From positions 1 through 64,000 of the forward strand of contig LSRX01001665.1 in the NCBI GenBank assembly GCA_001939145.1: a stretch of 64,000 nt of DNA, written 5' to 3'. This document shows positions 22,222-29,599 of the stretch, piece after piece; the stretch's first letter is position 1, and every line of letters starts with the position of its first letter. The translations under genes were made by a program, and so were the position numbers. Source of the DNA: Symbiodinium microadriaticum (taxonomy: Eukaryota; Sar; Dinophyceae; Suessiales; Symbiodiniaceae). The notes under the pieces were generated by a model. It was not told where the DNA came from. It saw only the letters and a list, made by a program, of their open reading frames with translations, and did not search any database.

Positions 22222-23469
22222 ATGGCTGGGCTGACTCCGGCGCAAGCTGCAGACCTGGCTAAGCTTTCGTCCGACCTCCTGTTTATTCTTCAGGAGGCAG
22301 ATGTGTCTCTGCCAAATCAGGCACGGCTCGGGCACTTGGAAGTCATCTCAGTGCCTTTGTTCGCCGGCCTAGATGAGACCAGAGTCAGGGTCCGGGAAGC
22401 GTTGGCAGCTGATTTGCCACTGGATGTTGAGGGCAATGCTGCCAACCGGTTAGAGATGGCGAAGCTCTTGGTGGCTTGGGAGGCGGCCAAACTTCAGGCT
22501 GAGGCGACGCAACGCAACCGGGCAGAGGCTCGCTTGGGAACGCAACAGCGTCTGGTTCAGCCTTCAGAACATCAAGCCATGAGAGCTGCCGTGGAGAGAG
22601 TTTTGGGGACTCTTCGGGACAAGGAGGTTCCGGCTAAGCAGGTCATCGCTGCCAAACTTGAGATGTTGGAATCCAACACGCCCACGGCGGTCCTGCTTAC
22701 TGAGGTGGCGTCTGTTGAGGATGCTGAAGTGGAGTCGTTTGAAGCTAAGATCGACCCGGTCACCAACACGTTGAAAATCAAGAGTGGTAAACATAGCGTG
22801 GCTGCACCCTCCACTCCTGAGGACCTTCGCTTGAGGCACCGGCGCATCGGTCTGGCTTGGGACATGCTGGCAACCAAGCACTCCAACAGAGTCTGGCTGT
22901 CGGCGAACATGACTGATTGCATGCGTCGGTTTTCGGATTTCATTCTGGGAACTCAAGTTGCCGGCTTGGTGGCGGGGAGCAGAGTACCATCGTGGAGCCT
23001 GGTCTTGGCTTTTGAACTTGAGTCTCGTAAGGCGGTATGCAAGTGGCTACGTGACGGCAAGGTCAACACCCTGGCAGATGGCTACGAAAAGGCCATCTCG
23101 GATGTAGAGCTGCTTAATCGCTATTTTGTGATCCCTTTCTCCTTGAATACCAAAGAGACTGGTTGGGCGGCGAGCAATGTGCCTCCACCTCCCGCACTAA
23201 CAGATGGTGCAGGCCGACCTCGCAAAGGCAATGGCAAGGGCAAGACCAAAAATCAGGATACGTCCACGACGGCCAAGGGCAAGCTCACCAAGGCTACAGA
23301 TGGTACACCCATCTGTTGGAAATTTAACCGACGTGGAGGCTGCCAGGACCAGAATTGCCGTTTTCTGCATATTTGCCAACGCTGTCAAGGAAAGCATCCT
23401 TACTACAGCTGCAAGCATGTCAAACGCCCGGCGGGTTCCGTGACTACGTCAGCGCCCGCCCAGGACTGA
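22222..23469 (+). CDS. gag-like nucleocapsid protein with CCCH zinc finger
   Basis: An intact frame of 415 codons from ATG at 22222. The N-terminal half is helical and charged. A central part (about residues 190-320) includes LRLRHRRIGLAWDMLATKHS and LVLAFELESRKAVCKWLRDG. The C-terminus has a basic stretch (GRPRKGNGKGKTK) and then CWKFNRRGGCQDQNCRFLH, a C-x8-C-x4-C-x3-H finger, followed by CQRCQGKHPYYSCKH. Such fingers in gag proteins of YR retrotransposons bind element RNA. The frame ends with TGA at 23467-23469 and reopens directly in the same frame into the methyltransferase-like domain. Confidence 0.75.
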   Translation: MAGLTPAQAADLAKLSSDLLFILQEADVSLPNQARLGHLEVISVPLFAGLDETRVRVREALAADLPLDVEGNAANRLEMAKLLVAWEAAKLQAEATQRNRAEARLGTQQRLVQPSEHQAMRAAVERVLGTLRDKEVPAKQVIAAKLEMLESNTPTAVLLTEVASVEDAEVESFEAKIDPVTNTLKIKSGKHSVAAPSTPEDLRLRHRRIGLAWDMLATKHSNRVWLSANMTDCMRRFSDFILGTQVAGLVAGSRVPSWSLVLAFELESRKAVCKWLRDGKVNTLADGYEKAISDVELLNRYFVIPFSLNTKETGWAASNVPPPPALTDGAGRPRKGNGKGKTKNQDTSTTAKGKLTKATDGTPICWKFNRRGGCQDQNCRFLHICQRCQGKHPYYSCKHVKRPAGSVTTSAPAQD

Positions 23470-24378
23470 CTCTCGACGACAGACGAGGCTATTAATTCAG
23501 TTTCATCCTCCAGCCTGGGCTCAACGGCTGAGTTCAGGCTGCTTTATCTTTTTGCAGGCGAGCCTCGCAAAGGTGATTTACGCTCGGCTCTGCAGGACTT
23601 GGCGCGAGCTGCTTCCCTCACAGTACAGGTGGAGGAGTTTGACCTCGTGCGAGGACATGATTTGCTTTCAGACGAGATTTGGTTGCCCCTCCTTAGGAGG
23701 GTCAAGAACGGTGAGTTTACGTATCTTTTCTTAAGCCCGCCCTGTGAAACCTTTTCGAGGGCTCCATGGTCTAACAGTCATGGACCGGCTCCTCTTCGGA
23801 GCGCTGATTGGCCCGAGGGCTTCCCTTGGCTCAGGGGCTCTAACAAGGTTCGAGTCGAGACGGGTACAGAGCTCGTTAGACGCTGTCTTCATATGGTGTC
23901 GGTCGCGCACGAGGCCAAGGTGCACTGGCTTTGGGAGCATCCCGAGGATCTCGGGCCTACACCTCGGGGGTGCCCGGCATCTGTCTGGAGCTGGCAGGAA
24001 TCACGTTCTCTTTTCGACAGACTGCAGGTTTCTACTGTGGCCCTGTATCAATGTGCTTTCGGCGAGGACTACCGCAAGCCTACGAGGCTCGCGGGTACGT
24101 GGGCCAATCTTCCGGCTCTGGGTTTCTCTGGTTGGCCTCAGTTCAATGGGCTGCGCTATGTGGGGCCTCTGCCCAAGAAGTGCGGTCATCAGCACCCTTC
24201 TCTTATTGGCTTGGACTCCGGAGGTCAGTTTCGTACCAAGCCTACCGCTGCTTATGGTCAGGCCCTCTGCAAGGCTTTAGCTCAGTCTATGTTGGCCACC
24301 ACGCCCTCAACTTCGTCGGTCTCCTCGGGGCAGTGGGTCGCTACAGATGACCTGCAGGGCCCTATTGCTTTAATTTAA
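23470..24378 (+). CDS. Cytosine-5 DNA methyltransferase-like domain
   Basis: Open from directly after the gag TGA to TAA at 24376-24378. No ATG lies near the N-terminus, so it is reached by readthrough of the TGA, by suppression of a recent nonsense mutation, or by splicing. It shows a motif-I-like LLYLFAGEPRKGDL (about 23542), a motif-IV-like LSPPCETFSRA with the catalytic-type Cys at 23743-23745, and a motif-VI-like WLWEHPEDL at about 23932. This order fits a C5-methyltransferase fold; the Glu lies in EHP rather than the usual ENV. Cytosine methyltransferases captured by retrotransposons are known from dinoflagellates. The target-recognition part appears short. Activity is not certain. Confidence 0.65.
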   Translation, partial: LSTTDEAINSVSSSSLGSTAEFRLLYLFAGEPRKGDLRSALQDLARAASLTVQVEEFDLVRGHDLLSDEIWLPLLRRVKNGEFTYLFLSPPCETFSRAPWSNSHGPAPLRSADWPEGFPWLRGSNKVRVETGTELVRRCLHMVSVAHEAKVHWLWEHPEDLGPTPRGCPASVWSWQESRSLFDRLQVSTVALYQCAFGEDYRKPTRLAGTWANLPALGFSGWPQFNGLRYVGPLPKKCGHQHPSLIGLDSGGQFRTKPTAAYGQALCKALAQSMLATTPSTSSVSSGQWVATDDLQGPIALI

Positions 24379-24472
24379 AGCGATTGCTTTAATTTGCACT
24401 CATTGCTTTAATTCGGGCTCGTTGCTTTAATTTTGGCTCAGTGCTTTAATTTTGACTCATTGCTTTTTTTAT
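24362..24472. repeat. Short tandem repeat, TTGCTTTAATTT units
   Basis: About six imperfect 17-20 bp units of the type ttgctttaattttggctca follow the methyltransferase stop and partly overlap it. Confidence 0.75.
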
Positions 24473-24547
24473 ACAGGGGCCGCGCCGTGGCTCCCGTGAA
24501 CAGAAGCAATATTGCTTTTTTTACACTGATGATTGCGTGGATGTACA

Positions 24548-24767
24548 GGCAGTGTTGCTTGCGTGTTGCATGCGTGATCGTTGGATTCGGTTGTGCACCT
24601 CGCTGGCATCAGTGTTGCTTGCGTGTTGCATGCGTGATCGTTGGGTCCTTCGGTTGTGCGTCTTGCTGGCACATGCTTCATGTGCTTATATGTAGTTGCA
24701 TGCGTGATCGTTGGGTCCTTCGGTTGTGCGTCTTGCTGGCACATGCTTCATGTGCTTATATGTATGT
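24548..24767. repeat. 70-bp minisatellite running into a gap
   Basis: Units starting tgcatgcgtgatcgttgg occur near 24567 (divergent), 24627 and 24697. The last two are almost identical and have a 70-bp period. The array runs straight into the N gap, so its real copy number is unknown and it probably caused the gap. Confidence 0.85.
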
Positions 24768-24858
24768 NNNNNNNNNNNNNNNNNNNNNNNNNNNNNNNNN
24801 NNNNNNNNNNNNNNNNNNNNNNNNNNNNNNNNNNNNNNNNNNNNNNNNNNNNNNNNNN
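24768..24858. other. Assembly gap of 91 N
   Basis: Unsequenced; it interrupts the spacer between the methyltransferase-like and RT reading frames, so the true start of the RT protein is hidden. Confidence 1.
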
Positions 24859-27184
24859 CTGCACCATGCCTTGGCACGGGGCCGACAGGACAGTTCTGGT
24901 GGCTTATACGCCATTCTGTGGCCCCTCCTTGAAAGAAGAGGACCGCTCGGTGTTGTCAGAGCTTGGCTTTCGACTTCCAGGTGCAGCTCATCCTGCTTCA
25001 GGCCGGTCGACTGCGGCGGTTGGGCAGCTCAAGCCTTCTTCCAGGAAACGTCCAGCTGAGGGGGCAGCGCTCGAGGATGATAACGGTGACGGTACTTCGG
25101 CAAAGTCTTCTACCAGAAAACATCCATCTGGAGGGGCGGCTCTCGGGGATGATAACGGTTCGGGTACTTCAGCGAAGTCTTCTGCCAGAAAACATCCATC
25201 TGGAGGGGCGGCTCTTTGGGATGACAATGGCGATGGCTCTTCAGAGTGGTGGCAGCCGTCGAGTCAGTCGACACACTGGGTTCAGGATCCGGAGGGCTCC
25301 ACTTCTGAGGAGGACGAGGATGGGTTTCCAGTGGCACCGCGTGGGTCTGGCAAGCTCGGAGTGGGGCCGGCTTTACTCACTCGGGGTGCTGGCAAAACGA
25401 AGCTCTACAGCGATGGGCATGGCTTGGCTTCCCCAGGCAGGTGGCCTCCACATGCCAGACCATGTGCTGATCACGATCCGGGGCTGGCCTTTCACAAGTC
25501 GCTCATGGATCAGCTCCTGCGTTTCATCACTGACAACGTCGACTACAAGAAGGTAGTGTGCTTTCTGGCGACTGGCAAGTGCACCGCGTCTCCTTTTTCA
25601 GAGGCTGTCATGGATCAGGCGAGGCAGCTGGTTTTCAAGCGGATCCGCGAGCAGGGCTCCACGGCTCCGCTTGAGGAGATTCCGGAGAGGCAGCCTTTTT
25701 ATCTTCATGCGATCTCTGAAGTGCTTCGTTTGGCAGATGACCCGGATTGGCGACAGTATGTTGTCTCTACGCATTCGTTTGCCAATGGGGTTCCCCTAGG
25801 TGTGGATCATCGAATGCCAAGGTGTCCTGCGCTCTTCGAGAGAAAAAGACGGCATCGTGACTTCAAGGGGCTCGGGGCACATGAGTGCGAAGAACTCCGG
25901 GACAACTACCGTTCAGCTGATGGTTTCGAGAGCAAAATTGAAACTCAGTTTGGCAAGGAGATTGAGTTGGGAGCGATGGTCGAGTTAGATTTGCAAGAGG
26001 CTCAACGGCGATTTGGACAAGAATTGTCCATTGCATCCTTAGGCTGCATTCCCAAGGCCGACGGGAGTGTACGCGTCGTGCATGACGCTACGCACGGACA
26101 ACATGTCAATGATTCCATACGTGTCAGGGACGGCCAGGCCTATCCTTCCGGTGCTGATCTTGAAGAGACCTTGCATTCGCTTCCCTATGCAACTTTCAGC
26201 TTGAGCGGTGACATTTCGCGAGCTCACCGCCTTTCTAAGGTTCGTGAACAGGACTGGCCCAGGCAGGCGTGCCGCGCGCGCAAGGGCGGCAGCGTCTACT
26301 TGAACACCGTGGGCACCTTCGGCGTGACTAGTGCAAGTTATTGGTGGCATCGATTGATGGGGGGCCTTGGTCGCTTCCTGTACTATTGTCATGGGAGAGA
26401 CGAGACTACTCTTCTCTCCTATGTGGACGACCTCTTGTGGATCACCCAGTCATCCGACGGGCTTTTGAGAATCCTGGGATCCATCCTGCTCCTTTCTGTG
26501 CTAGGCGTACCTTTCGCTTGGCATAAATTCGCAGGTGGAGGAGAGCATACCTGGATCGGCTACTCGCTGTGCGTGGCGCGACGCACCGTGGGTATTTCCT
26601 TGAGCCGAGCTGACTGGATTGTGGGCTGGATAAGGAAAACCAGAGCCGATGGTTTGGTTCGGGTGGCGGACCTTAGGTCGGTTCTTGGTAGGCTTTCTTT
26701 TGCCTTTTCGGTGATCCCGCTTCTTAAACCGTTCTTAGGGCCCATGTATGCGTGGGTTGCTGCTGTCCAAGCTTGTCATACGCTGCGACTGCCCAAAGCG
26801 ATTTCCATGGTCCTGCTCTTCCTGCAGAGGGCGCTGGAGCAAGGTTTGAGAAGGATTAAAGTTCCACGGTTTTCTTGCCCGCCGAAGGAGCATTTCAGAA
26901 CCGATGCCAAGGCTCAGGGCTCAGAGCTCTGGGTGGGAGGCTGGTGCTGCGCTGACGACATTGATCCTCATCGCTGCAGGTGGTTTTCTGAAAGAATCGA
27001 TCATGTGAAGTTTCCGGTTTTCTTCATGGCTGGCCAATCTTACCGCTCCATAGGGGCGTTAGAGCTTCTGGCCACACTGATCGCTCTTTTCTTATTTGAG
27101 CCGCAGAAAGGGAATCGTGGGATCAATCATTGTTCTGCTGCGACCGATAATCGAGGGAATGCTTTCGTCACGCTCGGTGGATGA
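24859..27184 (+). CDS. Reverse transcriptase-RNase H polyprotein
   Basis: Open from the gap to TGA at 27182-27184. The N-terminal region holds three 24-residue tandem repeats (25031-25246) rich in Ser, Lys, Asp and Gly. The RT palm follows: SLGCIPKADGSVRVVHDATH (about 26035), FSLSGDISRAHR (motif A, Asp at about 26212), FGVTSASYWW (motif B) and YVDD (motif C) at 26420-26431. RNase H comes next: FRTDAKAQG (about 26896), ELLATL and SAATDNRGNAF, with the catalytic acids visible. The final part of RNase H lies in another frame after 27170 because of an apparent one-base deletion. The sequence type fits YR (DIRS-order) elements. The start is unknown because of the gap. Confidence 0.8.
25031..25246 (+). 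repeat. 72-bp coding tandem repeat, three units
   Basis: Units begin near 25031, 25103 and 25175, an exact 72-bp (24-codon) period that keeps the frame. Each encodes a variant of SS.RKHPSGGAALGDDNG. The flexible, charged sequence suggests a disordered linker. Confidence 0.85.
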
Positions 27185-27510
27185 CGACTTCTTTTCCGCT
27201 GAATGCAGTGCTGATGGAGGTAGCGGCCTTCCTGCTGCAAAGATCTCTGCATCTCGAGCTTCATTGGGCACCCAGGCTTCAGAACGCTTTGGCGGATGCT
27301 TTGACAAATCAGCAGTACGATGCCTTTGACCCCAAGCTGCGTTTGAGATTCGATTTCAGCAGATACCGCTCCATCATTCTGAAAGATCTCATGGATGCCG
27401 GAGCGTCGCTGTACGGCGACATCAAAGATTACAAAGAGAAGTGGCAGGGCAAAAGGGCAGCGAAGTTGCGGAAGGGAGAACGCTTACGTGATATCGATCC
27501 GTGGGCATAG
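27181..27510 (+). pseudogene. RNase H C-terminal part in shifted frame
   Basis: Continues the polyprotein in the -1 frame from about 27169 (ARWMTTSFPL). It then gives LELHWAPRLQNALADALTNQ, the C-terminal RNase H pattern His...Asn-x-x-Ala-Asp, and ends KLRKGERLRDIDPWA with TAG at 27508-27510. One missing base near 27170 (gtcac-gctcgg) accounts for the shift; a sequencing or assembly error is equally possible. Confidence 0.75.
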
Positions 27511-27533
27511 CCTCGCTCCCGTCAGCGGTGCTA

Positions 27534-27796
27534 GGGGATCAGTCGTTGCGGTTCGCATCGGCTGTGCTTCAGGCAAAGTCTGATGCCCCATGGGCCATCG
27601 CACGCACTCTCCTCGTGATGAGGTGAAAAAAAAGAGTGGGCGACTTCACTGCGACTGCTGTCCTTCTCTCTTTGTTAATTTCGGAACTCATATTGGATTG
27701 GTCTTTTTCAATATATCCTTCAATTTATTAATATTGATTTCTCAGGTGGAAGGTTTTCTTCCAGGGTGGGCCTGGTGGGTTGGCTTGCTTGAAATC
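27534..27796 (+). repeat. Split direct repeat B1
   Basis: Begins ggggatcagtcgttgcgg and ends ggcttgcttgaaatc. It matches B2 closely apart from a 27-bp segment (ccatcgcacg...gatga) absent from B2. The region contains an A+T-rich part (caatatatccttcaattta) that may hold transcription-end signals. Confidence 0.9.
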
Positions 27797-27814
27797 ACGC
27801 GAGGTGGACCTGTC
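27797..27814 (+). repeat. LINE-identical 18-bp spacer at the B1/A2 junction
   Basis: acgcgaggtggacctgtc is identical to the host LINE coding sequence at 18662-18679, which ends 11 bp from the insertion point. In Ngaro-type elements B1 and A2 abut; here they are separated by this piece. It may be a relic of a previous insertion into the same LINE sequence, or an attachment-site core. Confidence 0.7.
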
Positions 27815-28017
27815 GATTTATTTTGCAAGCCTGGTTGCTGAAATTTGCCTTTACGATTTCAGCCTCCCTTTTATTGCTTTCGAAAGTTTTCCTTTCGATT
27901 TTGTTTTCCTTTAACTTGCTGGCCAGGTTCGCGGTTACTGTGTTTCTTTGCCTTGAAACAACCTTTTCCGCGCCGGCCGGCTTAGGCTCGTTGGACGAGC
28001 CTTAGGAATTTCTGACT
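27815..28017 (+). repeat. Split direct repeat A2
   Basis: Nearly identical copy of A1 (one single-base insertion and a few substitutions), including the aggctcgt/acgagcct palindrome. Confidence 0.9.
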
Positions 28018-28043
28018 CCCGCCCACCCTAGGCCCAGAAATTC
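28006..28043 (+). other. Stem-loop between A2 and B2
   Basis: gaatttctg and cagaaattc form a perfect 9-bp stem around a C-rich loop. It spans the end of A2 and the 33-bp spacer before B2. A1 ends with the same left half but has no right half. Confidence 0.5.
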
Positions 28044-28050
28044 GTCTATG

Positions 28051-28288
28051 GGGGATCAGTCGTTGCGGTTCGCATCGGCTGTGCTTCAGGCAAAGTCTGA
28101 TGCCCCATGGGCCTGAGGTGAAAAAAGAGTGGGCAACTTCACTGCGACTGCTTTCCTTCTCTCTTTGCTAATTTCGGAACTCATATTGGATTGGTCTTTT
28201 TCAATATATCCTTCAATTTATAATTATTGATTTCTCAGGTGGAAGGTTTTCTTCCAGGGTGGGCCTGGTGGGTTGGCTTGCTTGAAAT
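28051..28288 (+). repeat. Split direct repeat B2, right end of the element
   Basis: Lacks the 27-bp internal segment of B1. It ends gcttgaaat, directly followed by LINE sequence cactcgcagaag at 28289. The last one or two bases could be assigned to either side. Confidence 0.9.
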
Positions 28289-28595
28289 CACTCGCAGAAG
28301 CTCTTCGAGCCAAGCATCGGAGCCAAGGTCTGAAACACTGCCCTGTTTGCCACCAGTGGTTCACTAGAACGCAAGACATCTTCAGGCACCTGAAGAAACA
28401 ACATCCTTTTGCTCTTGCCGTTGACACAGAGCGGACTAACTGGCTCACAGCTCGCATTGTGGGTGCCCGTTCACCATGCAGTTGGTGCTCAGCTAAAGCA
28501 ACGTACAAGACCCAACATGTTGCCGCTTGCCCTGTCCTTCAGCAAACTATCACCCTGCGCCTCCTCCTTCGCACTCCTGACAGCCATGACTCTCG
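28289..28595 (+). pseudogene. LINE zinc-finger segment downstream of the insertion
   Basis: Frame continuing from the left LINE half: SLAEALRAKHRSQGLKHC, then CPVC...FRHLKKQH, a C2H2 finger with C-x2-C-x12-H-x4-H (about 28339-28404), and CSWCSAKATYKTQHVAACP, a C-x2-C-x9-H-x4-C variant (about 28480-28536). With the two fingers at 18189-18412 the intact protein would have had four after its RT. The frame stays open further but loses sense after about 28590, where the linker frame takes over. Confidence 0.75.
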
Positions 28596-29599
28596 AGGCG
28601 GCGATCGACTCCTCCACACTGCAGAGGCAGAAGGAGGCGGAAGCCGAGCTTGCCCTCCTCGAATGCTGGGGAGAGAATCACCCTCAGCCTCGTCCGATGG
28701 ACACCGAGCCAACCGCCGGGGAGAAGAGGGCCACATCCCCGGAGCAGGAGCGCAGGAAATACCATCGCAGGGACTCGAAAGGCAACGGAGCGGGGAAGGG
28801 TTCTGGAGATCGTTCCGGAGATCGGGCTGCCCGGCAGCTGCCCCGTCCTCCTCCTCGATCCCGACGCACAGCAGTGGAGCCCACCGACCACAACACGGAG
28901 GGCATGATGTGGATGATGGGCAGAATGCTGTTGAGGCTGGAGGATCAGATGGCCCTGGAACGCTTCCAGAGTGGGTTTGTGATGTTTTTCCGCCCGACCT
29001 CGCGAATGAGCATCATACCTCTCCTGGCCAAGAAGAGCGAGCACTGGCACGAGCTCAAGGCTCAGAAGGATGCGGAGCTGTCCCTGGCCCTCCGGGCCTT
29101 CCTCTTTCGCTCCATGTTCGACATCATTCAGAAGCGCCTTCAGGAGACTGTGAAGAATCCAACGCAGCTCGAAGCTGCTCAGCAGCTCCAGGTTTTCTTG
29201 CCGGACAAAGAGGGCGAGCCTCTACGAGTTCCCTACCTGATGTACAACACCGAGACTCGCCAGCTGGAGCCCAAGAAGGACCCTGCTCCTCTAACCCTCG
29301 AGCGAGTGTCGGAGATCCTGGCCGCAATTCTCAAGCACTCCCTCGACTCCCTGGCCATCCTTCGCTTCCACCCCACTCAACGGCTCTCAGCCCCCATTCT
29401 GGGCCCTACCCTCCCCTTTCTCCTCCAAGTGGGGAATCGCTCCCGAGCCTCATTCGAACTCTACGACAACCTGATCCTCCTCACCAATTCGGGCCTTTGG
29501 CAACTGGTGGGCGGTTCCCTCAGAACCGAACGGATGAGCCGCAACCCCCTTGCAGTCGAGCTCCAGAAGAGGCTCCAGCAGAAGCAGCACGAGCGCTGA
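28586..29599 (+). CDS. LINE linker ORF, gag-like, in a second frame
   Basis: Starts at ATG 28586 and ends TGA 29597-29599, about 337 codons. It begins MTLEAAIDSSTLQRQKEAEA, has a basic Gly/Arg/Pro-rich part (residues about 45-95) and then a helical domain (MMWMMGRMLLRLEDQMALER, SLALRAFLFRSMFDIIQKRL) and a C-terminal LQKRLQQKQHER. Composition and continuity favour this frame over the overlapping one, which is Pro/Ser-rich noise. It resembles an RNA-binding or oligomerisation domain but no family is recognised. It may be reached by internal start or +1 shift, with a return to the first frame near 29596. Confidence 0.6.
   Translation: MTLEAAIDSSTLQRQKEAEAELALLECWGENHPQPRPMDTEPTAGEKRATSPEQERRKYHRRDSKGNGAGKGSGDRSGDRAARQLPRPPPRSRRTAVEPTDHNTEGMMWMMGRMLLRLEDQMALERFQSGFVMFFRPTSRMSIIPLLAKKSEHWHELKAQKDAELSLALRAFLFRSMFDIIQKRLQETVKNPTQLEAAQQLQVFLPDKEGEPLRVPYLMYNTETRQLEPKKDPAPLTLERVSEILAAILKHSLDSLAILRFHPTQRLSAPILGPTLPFLLQVGNRSRASFELYDNLILLTNSGLWQLVGGSLRTERMSRNPLAVELQKRLQQKQHER

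Larger units (their letters stand above)
19643..28288 (+). mobile_element. Tyrosine-recombinase retrotransposon with split direct repeats (Ngaro/PAT-like ends)
   Basis: About 8.6 kb, including a sequencing gap. Termini are arranged A1 (19643-19844), coding region, B1 (27534-27796), A2 (27815-28017), B2 (28051-28288). This split-repeat pattern is that of Ngaro/PAT-type YR retrotransposons, which integrate from circular DNA and make no target duplication; none is seen here. Coding order is recombinase, gag with a CCCH finger, cytosine-methyltransferase-like domain, then RT-RNase H. Known Ngaro, PAT and DIRS elements place the recombinase after RT, so the order is unusual. A1/A2 differ at only about four positions, and coding damage is limited to one frameshift and one TGA, so the insertion is recent. 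It sits in the coding region of a LINE. Confidence 0.85.

Noticed and set aside
24421..24460. 'ttttggctca' resembling the end of the dinoflagellate spliced leader
   Set aside because: It is one unit of the local TTGCTTTAATTT tandem repeat; the rest of the leader is absent.
27815..28288. A2-B2 as a solo miniature element independent of the upstream coding element
   Set aside because: Possible, because of the 18-bp spacer, but the left LINE flank of A1 (catcaaagtgt) and the right flank of B2 (cactcgcag) restore the LINE frame together, so a single insertion A1 to B2 is the simpler reading.
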